Source: AM-0621 sp964386705
GTDB lineage: Bacteria > Planctomycetota > Planctomycetia > Planctomycetales > Planctomycetaceae
Assembly: GCA_964386705.1 (NCBI GenBank)
Contig: CAYLTY010000007.1
Span: forward strand, 11,238 to 75,237
Direction of reading: 5' to 3'
Length of the DNA stretch: 64,000 nucleotides
Shown piece by piece: positions 8,386-18,297 of this stretch. Within the stretch, counting starts at the first letter, position 1. Each line of letters opens with the position of its first letter. The notes beneath the pieces were generated by a model. It saw nothing but the letters and a program-made list of their open reading frames with translations, did not search any database and was not told where the DNA came from. The position numbers were made by a program, and so were the translations under genes.

Positions 8386-11300
8386 TTACGCCTTCACCTT
8401 CTCCCATTGCTTTTCCATGCGGACGTCTGAAACGGGGATGGCTGTGCCGAGTTCCTGGGCGAAGAGAGAAACTCGCAACTCTTCAATCATCCAGCGGTAG
8501 AGATCCAGTTCCGGATCGTAGAGTTCCCGCGGGGCATGTTCGGCGGCCCGACGTTGATAACGGTCGATGCTGGAATTGACTTGGCTCAACGCCTTCTGAT
8601 CGCGCGGAACGCCGTTAGTGACCAGCTTCTTTAAACGGCGCGTGATGGCCTCGAAGTAACGTGGGTACTGCAGCAGCCACGGCCACGGAGTGCGAATCAG
8701 AAAGTTCGCGCCGGTCAGGCCGTCGATCTGGGCTTTCACATCATTGACCGCGTAAGCAAATAACGGCGACTTCGAATCAGCTAATGCCCGCCGCAGATCG
8801 GCGTACTTTGCAAACAGAGGGTTCAGCAGCCCGATCACATCCTGAGTTGCAGCAGCCAGATTGCCGCGTGCTTCTTCAAGGCGCGCCTGATATTGAGCCA
8901 GCGTGCGGGGGTAAGCGGCTTTCTCCGCAAAGAACGCGCGATCGATGATCAGGTCTATGAGGTCTGCTTGAAACGTCGCAGTGCAGCCCAGAAGTGCTGC
9001 CGACATCGTCCACTGACTCAAGTTAGGCAGATGATCGATCTGCCATTTGACCGGCTTACGCAGAGCCAGCACGGCCAACCGCCGCAAACCGCTGCGAGTC
9101 TGAATCGCGGATCTCAGTGGTTCATCCAGCAGTCGCAGCGAGACACTCGTACCGCGATCCACCAGAGTGGGGTAACCCTTCAGATCGATGCCCGCACTCT
9201 TCACGCTGACTACGGCGGGCAAATCGGCGAAGGACCACTCCGTGATGTTGTCTCGGTTCCACGGCTGATTCGAGATCTGCGAAAAACTCGCGGCAGCGGC
9301 ACCTCCCAACTGCTGACGCAACGTGTCTACGTTACGGCCGACGCCCAGTGATTCACCTTGCGGGCCGAGCACTCGCACATTCATCCGTAAGTGATTCGGT
9401 AACCGTTCGGTGTCGAAGTCCGATGCCTGCACACGCTCGGGACCGAGGTCGTCCAGAATGCGTGCCACCGCGCCTTCAAAGTCACCCTCGCCAAACTTCA
9501 GTTTCTTCAACACAGCCTTCGCGGTATCAGTCGCTGGAACAAACATGCGGCGTTTGTCCTTTGGCAGCGACTTGATTAGCGCCGCGACTTTCTCTTCCAG
9601 CAAACCGGGCACGAGCCAGCCGAGTCGACGTTGATCGAGCTGATTCAAAGCCTCGCGGGGAATATCGAGAGTCACCCCGTCTTCTTCGCTGCCGGGGTCG
9701 AGGTGATAGTTGAGGGCCAGGTTCATCTGCTGAACCTGAATGCGATCGGGGAACTCCTGATTCGTGACGTCCTGAGCACCTTCACGACGTAGGTCCTCGC
9801 GCGTCAGGTGCAGAATCTTCGGCTGCTTGCGGTCGATGCTCTTCAACCACTTCCGCAACCGGAAACCATCACAGACATCCGCCGGAATGCGCTTATCGTA
9901 AAAGTCATAACGCACTTCATCGTCCGCGATCAGGTCTCCGCGGCGCGTGCGGACCTGCAGGGTTTCCAGCTCTTCCAGCAACCGCTGATTGTGAACGAAA
10001 AAGGGTAGCTCAGTTTCGAAATCACCCTCGACCAGACCGTGCTGAATCATCTGCTCGCGTGAGACCTTCTCGTCGATGCGGGCAAAGTTGACTCGCCGCC
10101 GCGCCACGATCGGCAGACCAAATAGTGTCACCTTCTCAAATGCCATCGTCGCGCCGGCTTTGCCGTCCCAGACCGGGTCTGAGTAGGTGCGCTTCATCAA
10201 ATGGCCGGCGAGCGGCTCGATCCAGTCTGGATTGATGCGTGCGACAGTTCGCAAATAACGCCGCGTCGTTTCGACCAGCTCGCCCGCGACAACCCATTTG
10301 TACTTCTTGCTGAACAGTCCCGAGCCCGGCCACAAGACGACCTTCTGATTGTTCGCCGCTTGATACTCTTGCTTGTCATCCAGCAACGCGATGTTGCCCA
10401 GAAAGCCGGTCAGCAGGGCACGATGGATCGAATCCGAGGCATCCTCGCGGCGTTTGCCCGGTCGCATACCGTGCTCATTAATGAGCTCACACAACTGTCG
10501 ATGAATATCGACCCACTCGCGCATGCGGTTGTACGACAGAAAGTTCTGCTGGCACGCCTTCCGCAACTTGCTGCGACCGAGGCTGCCCTGCAGGCCGAGA
10601 AAGAAATCCCACAACTTCAGATAACTCAGGAAGTCCGAGTCTTCATGCTTGAACTTCGCATGCGCCTGATCCGCCGCCTGCTGATGATCGATGGGACGGT
10701 CACGCGGGTCTTGCAGCTCCAACGCGGCAGCAATGATCAGGATCTCAGCCAGACAATTCTCATCGGCGCCCGCCAGAATGATGCGGCCGACGCGCGGATC
10801 AACCGGCAAGCGACTGAGCTTCTGCCCAACCTCGGTGAGTTCGTTTTTCTCGTCGAGCGCTCCTAGCTCGAACAGCATCCGGTAACCGTCGTTGATCGTC
10901 CCGGTCTTCGGAGGTTCCAGAAATGGAAACTCTTCGATTGCCCCGAGCCTCAGAGACTTTGTCTGCAGAATCACCGACGCCAGATTCGTGCGTTGAATTT
11001 CGGGCGGCGTGAACGGCTCACGTTGATTGAAGTCGTCTTCGCTGTAGAGCCGAATGCAAACGCCGGGTCCGATGCGCCCGCAACGACCCGCTCGTTGATT
11101 CGCCGACGCCTTAGAGATCGGCTCGACCGGCAAACGCTGCATGCGCGACCGAGCCGAATAGCGGCTGATACGCGCAGTTCCGGAATCAATCACGTAATGA
11201 ATGCCGGGCACGGTCAGCGATGACTCGGCGACGTTAGTTGAAATGACGATGCGACGATGGGGATGTGCCTCGAAGATGCGATGCTGGTCTTTGTCTGACA

Positions 11301-12378
11301 AGCGTGCATACAGCGGCAGGATCTCGGTGATGCGACCGCGATTGCGTTCGGGGAGCAAACGACCGCGCAATGATTTCGCGGTCTCCAGAATGTCTCGCTC
11401 GGTCGGCATGAAGATCAGAATGTCGCCCTGATCGATCTGCCCCAGTTCGTCGACGGCATCCAGAATCGAGCGTTGCACATCCGGCTCGGAACGACGACTG
11501 GCGCGAGCTGCATTTGGACCGCCGGCATCGTCTGGCGCATTGTCGTCGTCGTCATCGAGTTCACCGCGTTCATCGTCCACGAGTGGGCGATAGCGAACCT
11601 CCACTGGATACGTGCGGCCGGCAACTTCGATCACCGGAGCAGGTCGGGTCGGCGTGCCGAAGTGCTCGGCGAAGCGCGCGGCGTCGATCGTCGCCGACGT
11701 GATGATGACCTTCAGATCCGGCCGCTTCGGCAGAAGCTGTTTCAGTCGTCCGAGCAGGAAGTCGATGTTGAGCGACCGTTCGTGAGCTTCGTCGATGATG
11801 AGAGTGTCGTACTGGTCGAAGAAGCGATCGTTCTGAGACTCCGCCAGCAGGATGCCGTCGGTCATCAACTTGATGAACGTGCGCGGTCCGGTCGAATCTG
11901 TGAACCTCACCTTGAAACCGACAGCATCCCCGACTGACGAACCAAGTTCCTCAGCCACTCGAGTTGCCACCGACCGCGCCGCGATACGTCGCGGTTGCGT
12001 GTGCCCGATCAGGCCGGTGAGACCGCGTCCCATCTGCAGCAGGATCAGCGGCAACTGAGTCGATTTACCCGACCCCGTTTCACCACAGAGGATCACGACT
12101 TGATGAGCTGCAATCGCCGCCGTGATTTCTTCACGCCGCGCCGCGATGGGCAACTCTTCATTAAATTTGATGGTCGGCACTCGAGCCGCGCGGTCGGCTC
12201 GCTTCTTGAGCGATTCGTCGAGCGCCTGAGTAAATCGATGCAGATTCCGATCGAATGGCTGATCGCCTTGCTTCGAACGCTCAATCGCTTCCAATGAGCG
12301 GCGCAGGCGGAAGCGATCGGCTTGCATGGCCTGGGCGATTTGCTTGCGAAGATCGGGCAGCGAACGAGTTTCAGACAC
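8386..12378 (-). CDS. hrpA: ATP-dependent RNA helicase HrpA (DEAH box)
   Basis: Large DEAH-box RNA helicase, about 1,330 residues from the GTG at 12378, near the ~1,300 usual for HrpA. Visible motifs: Walker A GETGSGKST at about 99, DEAH in LIIDEAHERS at about 195, motif III ITSATID, and motif VI QRAGRCGRIGPG. An oligonucleotide-binding region and the long DUF3418 C-terminal domain typical of HrpA follow. The frame stays open to 12504, but that extension would run into the divergent gene at 12498 and does not look like HrpA. The family start is close to SLPDLRKQI, so GTG 12378 (or 12384) is preferred; no strong ribosome site was seen. It acts in cytoplasmic RNA/ribosome metabolism. Its stop lies only two bases past the convergent kinase stop. 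Identification is secure, start moderate. Confidence 0.95.
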   Translation of the reverse strand: MSETRSLPDLRKQIAQAMQADRFRLRRSLEAIERSKQGDQPFDRNLHRFTQALDESLKKRADRAARVPTIKFNEELPIAARREEITAAIAAHQVVILCGETGSGKSTQLPLILLQMGRGLTGLIGHTQPRRIAARSVATRVAEELGSSVGDAVGFKVRFTDSTGPRTFIKLMTDGILLAESQNDRFFDQYDTLIIDEAHERSLNIDFLLGRLKQLLPKRPDLKVIITSATIDAARFAEHFGTPTRPAPVIEVAGRTYPVEVRYRPLVDDERGELDDDDDNAPDDAGGPNAARASRRSEPDVQRSILDAVDELGQIDQGDILIFMPTERDILETAKSLRGRLLPERNRGRITEILPLYARLSDKDQHRIFEAHPHRRIVISTNVAESSLTVPGIHYVIDSGTARISRYSARSRMQRLPVEPISKASANQRAGRCGRIGPGVCIRLYSEDDFNQREPFTPPEIQRTNLASVILQTKSLRLGAIEEFPFLEPPKTGTINDGYRMLFELGALDEKNELTEVGQKLSRLPVDPRVGRIILAGADENCLAEILIIAAALELQDPRDRPIDHQQAADQAHAKFKHEDSDFLSYLKLWDFFLGLQGSLGRSKLRKACQQNFLSYNRMREWVDIHRQLCELINEHGMRPGKRREDASDSIHRALLTGFLGNIALLDDKQEYQAANNQKVVLWPGSGLFSKKYKWVVAGELVETTRRYLRTVARINPDWIEPLAGHLMKRTYSDPVWDGKAGATMAFEKVTLFGLPIVARRRVNFARIDEKVSREQMIQHGLVEGDFETELPFFVHNQRLLEELETLQVRTRRGDLIADDEVRYDFYDKRIPADVCDGFRLRKWLKSIDRKQPKILHLTREDLRREGAQDVTNQEFPDRIQVQQMNLALNYHLDPGSEEDGVTLDIPREALNQLDQRRLGWLVPGLLEEKVAALIKSLPKDKRRMFVPATDTAKAVLKKLKFGEGDFEGAVARILDDLGPERVQASDFDTERLPNHLRMNVRVLGPQGESLGVGRNVDTLRQQLGGAAAASFSQISNQPWNRDNITEWSFADLPAVVSVKSAGIDLKGYPTLVDRGTSVSLRLLDEPLRSAIQTRSGLRRLAVLALRKPVKWQIDHLPNLSQWTMSAALLGCTATFQADLIDLIIDRAFFAEKAAYPRTLAQYQARLEEARGNLAAATQDVIGLLNPLFAKYADLRRALADSKSPLFAYAVNDVKAQIDGLTGANFLIRTPWPWLLQYPRYFEAITRRLKKLVTNGVPRDQKALSQVNSSIDRYQRRAAEHAPRELYDPELDLYRWMIEELRVSLFAQELGTAIPVSDVRMEKQWEKVKA

Positions 12379-12497
12379 GGGCACGCTCGGCAAAAGAAGG
12401 AAACGGTGCGGAGTTTTAGTCAGGACGGCTGCGGCTGCGTAGCGGTTCGCCTTCCACTCCGCCCGCAAACGAAAAGTTGGAGGACTACGGATACGAT

Positions 12498-13574
12498 ATG
12501 GCACAACCGCTCCCGAAAAGCATCCGCGAACGAGTACGGCTTGTAGCAGCGAATCTCCTGGAACAGCGCGGGTCCGTGGGGCCCTTGGAATTGTTCATCG
12601 AGATGCGGTGGCTGGATCAGCGCGTGTTCGAGCAATGGCAGCAGGGACGCCGGGAAGTTCCGGTGCTGGAACCGCGGATTCAATGTGGCGCGGACAAGCT
12701 GAGAGATGCGCTGCGGCACTTTCAGGAATGGGTCGCCGAGCAGAAATTGGAACCCATCGAATTCTCCTACAGCCGCGCGAGTGTGCAGGGGGCGCAGCGT
12801 CTGCAGGTGACTGTTCGAGGAGACGCAGAAGACGAGCGATTTTACTGCACGCACTTCACATCAGCCGACCCGGCTTCCTCGCAGCGCAAGAAGGCTGAGC
12901 GCGCACGAGCAAAAGCACCTGAGCTGACGGTGTTCATTCAAGCGGGCGATGCATCCAAGTGTTCTGAGTGTGGTTGTGATCTGCAGCGCGGCGACTGGGT
13001 TTATCTGGAGCAGTCGCAACCGTTGTGTCTGGACTGCGCGGATCTGGGCCATCTGGAGTTTCTGCCGAGCGGTGATGCGGCACTCACGCGTCGCGCGAAG
13101 AAGCACAGTTCGTTGTCGGCTGTGGTGGTGGAGTTCAATCGTCGGCGCAAGCGGTATGAACGTCGCGGCCTGCTGGCCATGCCGGAAGCCATTCTGTTAG
13201 CGGAGGAAGAATGCGCTGCAGATGCTCCGGAACGCGCCGCGCGGCGAGCAAAGGATGCCGAGCGCCGCGTTGTCGAAGATCAGGACTTCGTGAGCGAGTT
13301 CACGCAGACCATCCTCACGGACTTTCCCGGTTGTCCGGCTGACGAAGCTCGGCTGATTGCGGAGCACGCGGCAGTTCGCGGTAGCGGTCGAGTTGGTCGC
13401 ACGGCTGCTGCGAAGGCATTCGATGCAACTGCCATCAAGCTGGCCGTGATCGCGTCCATTCGACACCGTCACACGGATTACGACTCGATGCTGATGAACG
13501 GCGTCAACCGCCGCGAGGCCCGCCAGCGCATTCAATCGACTATCGAACGCGTACTCGCAAAGTGGAAGAAATAG
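12498..13574 (+). CDS. DUF2293 domain protein with Cys4 zinc-ribbon-like centre
   Basis: 358 residues from the ATG at 12498, which has GGAGGA at 12479-12484; the frame itself can open at the TTG at 12477. The middle (about residues 152-180) contains CSECGC and then LCLDCAD, two Cys pairs that could bind zinc. The C-terminus (about 275-355) carries the DUF2293 signature, with FPGCPADEARLIAEHA, IRHRHTDYDSML and RREARQRI. The N-terminus is rich in charged helices. It is divergent from hrpA with about 120 bases between. Function unknown. The zinc pairs plus basic helices would suit nucleic-acid or protein binding, but that is inference. Confidence 0.82.
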   Translation: MAQPLPKSIRERVRLVAANLLEQRGSVGPLELFIEMRWLDQRVFEQWQQGRREVPVLEPRIQCGADKLRDALRHFQEWVAEQKLEPIEFSYSRASVQGAQRLQVTVRGDAEDERFYCTHFTSADPASSQRKKAERARAKAPELTVFIQAGDASKCSECGCDLQRGDWVYLEQSQPLCLDCADLGHLEFLPSGDAALTRRAKKHSSLSAVVVEFNRRRKRYERRGLLAMPEAILLAEEECAADAPERAARRAKDAERRVVEDQDFVSEFTQTILTDFPGCPADEARLIAEHAAVRGSGRVGRTAAAKAFDATAIKLAVIASIRHRHTDYDSMLMNGVNRREARQRIQSTIERVLAKWKK

Positions 13575-13577
13575 CTG

Positions 13578-13618
13578 ACGCCTTCTCAACAGCTGGCGGC
13601 TCTAATTCTTGAAGGCGT
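13578..13618. terminator. Inverted repeat between convergent genes, possible terminator
   Basis: ACGCCTTC (13578-13585) pairs with GAAGGCGT (13611-13618) between two converging genes. There is no clear T-tract on either side, so termination is only suggested by position. Confidence 0.35.
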
Positions 13619-13663
13619 ACGTGCCACAGCTTTTACCCGCGCCTGTTCGGCTCCCCGGTCCGC

Positions 13664-14005
13664 CTATGCACGGCTCAGTGGGTATTCATTTACGGGTAAG
13701 CCCAACGCAACGACCTCGCGTAGCCGCAGCCATCCGCGGGTGACGAGACTTTCCTGTTGGGCGACGTAATCAGGATCGAGATGGTGTTTGCTAAACGCAC
13801 CTTCGACGACGACAGGTTCGAAGTCGGGATGCACGATGAACTGGGCCTGCAGAAGGTTGCAGAGGATGTGCCGTTCGGGCTTACGCGTGAGGTCTTCAAA
13901 CTTCACGAGCCCGATTACGTAAGACAGATAGAGGTCGCTCTCGACGATCTCGTCCACTTCGCCCTGACAGACTTCGCAGAGGTAACCTTCATCACACTGA
14001 GCCAT
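13664..14005 (-). CDS. Conserved hypothetical protein with CxxC
   Basis: 113 residues from the ATG at 14005 (MAQCDEGYLCEVC). The frame opens at 14077, but that extension would overlap the end of the BatA gene. The ATG at 14005 lies 23 bases past the BatA stop and has GAGGGAAG upstream. A Cys-x(5)-Cys-x2-Cys cluster occupies the first 15 residues and could bind metal, followed by an acidic stretch with EVDEIVESDLYLSYVIG. Probably in an operon with the upstream BatA/VWA gene. I do not recognise a named family, so function is unknown. Confidence 0.7.
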   Translation of the reverse strand: MAQCDEGYLCEVCQGEVDEIVESDLYLSYVIGLVKFEDLTRKPERHILCNLLQAQFIVHPDFEPVVVEGAFSKHHLDPDYVAQQESLVTRGWLRLREVVALGLPVNEYPLSRA

Positions 14006-14028
14006 ATCGGTTTGGTCTTCCCTCTGTA

Positions 14029-16071
14029 TCAGGTTGCAGGTTGAGCGGATTTGACGCCGAGTCTTCCCGCCAGCCATGTTTCAAGCAGCAGCAGGCAGAA
14101 GCCTGCGACGAGCAGCCATTGCCAGATGCGTTGCCGGGATTCGAGTTCTCGGGCCTGTAGCAGGCGTTGTTCAGCGAGAGATTCTACCGTCTCGGCGTCG
14201 CGGACGGGTAACCCTACCGCGCGAAATTCGTCGATCCCTAAAGGAGTTGTACGGCTTTCTTGCGGATCAAGATTGACCGCAAAGTTCTGCGAGCTGGAAC
14301 CGGTCTTCACCACATAGATGCCCGGCTCGGTCGTGATGAAAGTCGCTTCGGTCGGCGATTGTTCCGTTCCAGAGGGCGTCACTACCGTCTGCGAAACTCC
14401 CGCCGTGCTGTTGAGTTTCCCCAGCGGCAAGGCATCTCCGACGACCAGCCGCGTTGCAATGGGCTCTGCTCCTTTGAGGCTCGCCAGCAGATGGTTCAGC
14501 ATCGGCACAAACTTGGACCACAGCACAAAGCGGCTGTCCTCACCGTGCCAGCCAAACAGGGACAGGATGACGCTGCCCTGCCCGCTCTTGAGTTCGAGCA
14601 GCGCAGGTTCTTCGCCATCGAAGCGAGCGAGCACACGCGCGTCTCCTGCTGGCCCGGTGACCTTGCGGTGCTTCCAGATCTGCAGCTTGGTGAAATCGGC
14701 CAGCTTCGCATCGCTGAACGCGGAGAACAGCGGATGACCAAACTCAACGCTCGTCAGCAACGCGTAACCTTTGAGTTGTGCTTCTTCGAACTGCGGTGGG
14801 TTGGCCTGTTGCGCCAGGCCGAAAGCCTGTCGACAAAGCTCGGGCTGCGAGCCAATACATATGACTGTCAGCCCCTCGGCGACCTGTTCCTGCAAGTGCT
14901 TGATGGCGTTCTCCGGCAGAGCGGCGGACACAATCGCCAATGCCGGACGATCAGCAGCTAGAACGGGTTGGCCCGGCGCGGTGACGGAGAAATCGACCTC
15001 GCGGTCGGCAGTCGAGAGGAAGGCCCGCTGCAGATAGAAACGCAGATGTTGCGGTTCATCGGCGGGTTCATCGGCGAAGTGAACGATTCGCAGTTGCTGA
15101 GCAGTGGGACGCACGAACCACGCGACGTTATCGAATGATTCGCTGTCGCCCGTGAGCGTCACGCTGCCGGTTGCCGAGTTCATCTCGCCAACACGCAGAA
15201 TTCGATTCTGTCCCGGCGGAACAGCAACGTCCTGCTCGGCACGGTCGACAGTGAGTTTCAGTTTCTCAGTGACGGCGTCTGCCGAGTTCTCCACTCTCAC
15301 ACGCAGCTGATTCGAGTCACTCGTGATGGGATGCACGCCGGCGTTGTTCTCGTTGCTTGCCTTCAAAAACTCAGGTTGAACGCGCACGTGTTCGGGCCAG
15401 GCAAAGCCCTGCAAGGCGCTCAATCGCGAGCCCTGCTGGAAATCTGAGATCACAACGAAGTCCACCGGCGATTCGACTTTGCGGGACGCATCCGTCGTCG
15501 GGCGATGTTTCAAGAATAAACCGGCGGCGGCATCCATCACGCGCGCGAGATCCGTTCCGCGCCACCCGGGAGTTAAAGACTTTAGACGCTCCTGCAGAGT
15601 GACAGTGCGAGCATCCGGCGCGAGTTGCTCCCATTCCTCAAAGGTGACCAGGGGTCGCAGTTCGGTATCAAATGCCGCGAGAGCGATCACATCCGCGGGC
15701 TTGGCCTGCTTGATGATGGCGGCCGCCCGTTCCTGAGCCAGTGCCCACAAGCCCGTGCGTCGGAGGCTGGCGCTGACATCCACCAGCACCGCAATGCGAC
15801 GACCGGGGGCTTGCACCGTCTGCTCGTCGTTCTGCCGGAAGAAGGGCCGCGAAAAAGCCATCGCCAGCAAGGCGACCGCAGCGGCTCGCAGCAGCAGCAG
15901 CAGCCAGTGTTCGATGCGTGACCGCTTGGTGACTTTGGGCGGCGACGGCTGCAAAAACATCAGCGAGCTGAAGAGCACACGGCCGCGCGGCGTCTGCCGA
16001 ATGAGGTGCAACAACACCGGTAACGCGACGAGGGCGAGTCCCGCGATGTACAGCGGCGTCAGAAAACTCAT
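14029..16071 (-). CDS. BatA/VWA domain-containing membrane protein
   Basis: 680 residues. The N-terminus is a classic BatA region: TM1 at residues 5-25 (ending in HLIRQTP), then RIEHWLLLLLRAAAV and TM2 at about 57-75. It is followed by a von Willebrand A-like domain with a MIDAS-type DVSASLR at about 92-98. A long beta-rich extracytoplasmic region follows, then a glutamine-amidotransferase-like segment around 350-450, then a C-terminal TM at about 650-670 (WLLVAGFCLLLLE). Bat-type proteins in Bacteroidetes and planctomycetes usually sit with MoxR ATPases; no moxR lies here. It is followed after 23 bases by the small CxxC protein gene. Family confident, physiological role not known. Confidence 0.88.
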   Translation of the reverse strand: MSFLTPLYIAGLALVALPVLLHLIRQTPRGRVLFSSLMFLQPSPPKVTKRSRIEHWLLLLLRAAAVALLAMAFSRPFFRQNDEQTVQAPGRRIAVLVDVSASLRRTGLWALAQERAAAIIKQAKPADVIALAAFDTELRPLVTFEEWEQLAPDARTVTLQERLKSLTPGWRGTDLARVMDAAAGLFLKHRPTTDASRKVESPVDFVVISDFQQGSRLSALQGFAWPEHVRVQPEFLKASNENNAGVHPITSDSNQLRVRVENSADAVTEKLKLTVDRAEQDVAVPPGQNRILRVGEMNSATGSVTLTGDSESFDNVAWFVRPTAQQLRIVHFADEPADEPQHLRFYLQRAFLSTADREVDFSVTAPGQPVLAADRPALAIVSAALPENAIKHLQEQVAEGLTVICIGSQPELCRQAFGLAQQANPPQFEEAQLKGYALLTSVEFGHPLFSAFSDAKLADFTKLQIWKHRKVTGPAGDARVLARFDGEEPALLELKSGQGSVILSLFGWHGEDSRFVLWSKFVPMLNHLLASLKGAEPIATRLVVGDALPLGKLNSTAGVSQTVVTPSGTEQSPTEATFITTEPGIYVVKTGSSSQNFAVNLDPQESRTTPLGIDEFRAVGLPVRDAETVESLAEQRLLQARELESRQRIWQWLLVAGFCLLLLETWLAGRLGVKSAQPAT

Positions 16072-16248
16072 GAGGCATCCGCTCTGTTTGAGGCCCGCGG
16101 CCGAAACCCCGGGCCGACAAATTCAACGAACCACGCACGGACGAGCATAGCGATAAGTTAACGTCTGGCCGCTTCAGGTTAGTATCCGTCGCACGAATTG
16201 CCGTCGGTATTTCCTCGCTGAGTCACTCCTAACGAAAGTTCGTCCGCA

Positions 16249-18273
16249 ATGCCCGCAAATTCAGCTGACGTTCAGCAACTCGCCGCGCTGTACCGCAGGA
16301 TGCGTCTCATTCGGCAGACTGAGGAGCAACTGGCGAAGTGTCATGCGCGAGGACTCGTGCTGGGAGCGTGCCATACCTACGTCGGTCAAGAAGCGATTGC
16401 GTCGGGCGTGTGTGCGCACCTCGACAAGGATGATGTGGTCTTCAGCACGCATCGTGGTCACGGGCACGCACTGGCCAAGGGCATGCACCCGCGCGAACTG
16501 ATTGCTGAGTTGTTTGGCCGTGAAATTGGCTGCTCGCGCGGCCGCGGCGGCAGCATGCACCTGTTCTCGCCCGAGATCGGTATGATGGGCACCAGCGGCA
16601 TCGTCAGCCCGTGCATCCTGCAGGCCGCCGGAGCGGGCTACAGCTTCAAGCTGATGAAGACGCCGCACGTTGCTGTGGCGTTCTTTGGCGATGGAGCGGT
16701 CAACAACGGCGCGTTCCATGAAGGTCTGAACCTGGCTGCGATCTGGAAGCTGCCGGTGCTTTTCATTTGTGAAAACAATCAGTTCGCGACGGAAGTGCCG
16801 TTCTCGTATTCAAGCGGTATCTCGGATGTCGGTCGTCGAGCGGCGAACTACGGACTGCCGGGTTTCGAGGTTGATGGCAACGATGTGCTGGCCGTGACGG
16901 CCGTGGCTGGAGAAGCCGTACAGCGTGCGCGAACTGGCGGCGGTGCGACGTTGATTGAGTGCAAGACCTATCGCACTCGACCGCACGCCGAGGGCATGGG
17001 CGATTTCGGATATCGCACGCGCGAAGACGTCGACGCCTGGAAGCTGAAGTGTCCGCTGAAGCGATTGCGCGACCAGGTCGCCAGCCGCGGCGCTGAGATT
17101 GGATTGTCTACGGGAGCTTCTGCGGAGGTGTTATCAGCGTTCGATGCCATTGATGCCGAGATCGACGAGTTGGTCGTCGCGGCCACGAAGGACGCCGAAA
17201 CAGCCGCGTGGCCTGACGGACAAACCGCGACTAATCACATCTATGCCAAGCCGCATGTCGTGGCTGAAGCCGCAGCGGAACATCCGCCTGCAGACGCCCG
17301 TGAGACATCCTTCGTGGCCGCGACGACGGAAGCTCTGAAGTACGAAATGGGCGTCAATCCGGGCATTTTCGTCATGGGCGAGGGCATCGGTAAGCGTGGT
17401 GGCAACTTCAAAACAACCAACGGCTTGTATGACCTGTTCGGTCCCGAGCGTCTGTGTGATACGCCGATCGCCGAACGCGGTTTCGTCGGCTTGAGCTGCG
17501 GCGCCGCGATGACAGGCACGCGACCGATTATCGACTTCATGTTCATTGATTTCATCAACGACGCATTCGGCGAACTCGTGAATCAGATCGCGAAGATGCA
17601 ATACATGAGCAGCGGGCGGCTGAAAATGCCCGTGCTGCTGCGTGGCTGCATCGGCATTGGTCACTCGGCAGCGACGCACCATTCCAGCAGCTTTCATTCG
17701 GTCTACAGCCACATTCCCGGCTTGCGAGTGGTCATTCCGTCGCGGCCTTACGACGCGAAGGGCCTTTTCCATCACGCGCTGCGCTGCAATGACCCGGTGC
17801 TGTTTCTGGAGCATCGCGAGTTGATGTCGATCAAGGGACCAGTACCCGAAGAGCCCTACGAAATCCCGTTCGGTAAGGCCGTTGTTCTGCGCGAGGGCAC
17901 CGATGTAACGGTCGTCGGCATCGCGATGATGGTGCACCGCACGTTGACCGCCGCCGAGCAACTGGCGACTGAAGGGATTTCCGTTGAAGTGATTGACCCG
18001 CGCACGGTCTCTCCACTCGATACCGCAACGATCTTGAAGTCAGTCGCCAAAACGGGGCGGCTACTGATTGTCGATGAAGCTTATCCACCGTGCAGCGTGG
18101 CATCCGAGATCGCGGCCCAGGTCGTGGATGCCGGGTTCAATGATCTGGACGCACCAATCAAACGTCTGAACGGCGCATTTACTCCGACACCTTACAGCCC
18201 GCCGCTCGAACGCGCAGTTGTGCCGTATCCTGAGGATATCGAACGCGCAATTCGTGATCTGCTGGATGAATAA
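16249..18273 (+). CDS. 2-oxoacid dehydrogenase E1, fused alpha and beta subunits
   Basis: 674-residue thiamine-diphosphate enzyme in which the E1 alpha (about 1-330) and E1 beta (about 340-674) chains are joined. In the alpha half: THRGHGHALAKG, RGRGGSMHLF and the cofactor motif GDGAVNN at 147-153. In the beta half: FVMGEGIGKRGG, DTPIAERGFVG, and a C-terminal VPYPEDIERAI. It decarboxylates a 2-oxoacid (pyruvate, acetoin or branched chain; the sequence does not let me choose) and passes the acyl group to a lipoyl E2. No E2 or E3 gene is near, so it must work with subunits encoded elsewhere. The linker (about 275-335) is Ala-rich. The start ATG at 16249 has a GAAAG sequence upstream. Confidence 0.92.
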   Translation: MPANSADVQQLAALYRRMRLIRQTEEQLAKCHARGLVLGACHTYVGQEAIASGVCAHLDKDDVVFSTHRGHGHALAKGMHPRELIAELFGREIGCSRGRGGSMHLFSPEIGMMGTSGIVSPCILQAAGAGYSFKLMKTPHVAVAFFGDGAVNNGAFHEGLNLAAIWKLPVLFICENNQFATEVPFSYSSGISDVGRRAANYGLPGFEVDGNDVLAVTAVAGEAVQRARTGGGATLIECKTYRTRPHAEGMGDFGYRTREDVDAWKLKCPLKRLRDQVASRGAEIGLSTGASAEVLSAFDAIDAEIDELVVAATKDAETAAWPDGQTATNHIYAKPHVVAEAAAEHPPADARETSFVAATTEALKYEMGVNPGIFVMGEGIGKRGGNFKTTNGLYDLFGPERLCDTPIAERGFVGLSCGAAMTGTRPIIDFMFIDFINDAFGELVNQIAKMQYMSSGRLKMPVLLRGCIGIGHSAATHHSSSFHSVYSHIPGLRVVIPSRPYDAKGLFHHALRCNDPVLFLEHRELMSIKGPVPEEPYEIPFGKAVVLREGTDVTVVGIAMMVHRTLTAAEQLATEGISVEVIDPRTVSPLDTATILKSVAKTGRLLIVDEAYPPCSVASEIAAQVVDAGFNDLDAPIKRLNGAFTPTPYSPPLERAVVPYPEDIERAIRDLLDE

Positions 18274-18297
18274 CGCGAGGCCACGCTGCCGTGACCG

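Noticed and set aside
12379..12504. Longer HrpA start at 12504
   Set aside because: It would overlap the divergent DUF2293 gene's ribosome site and start, and the added residues do not look like HrpA.
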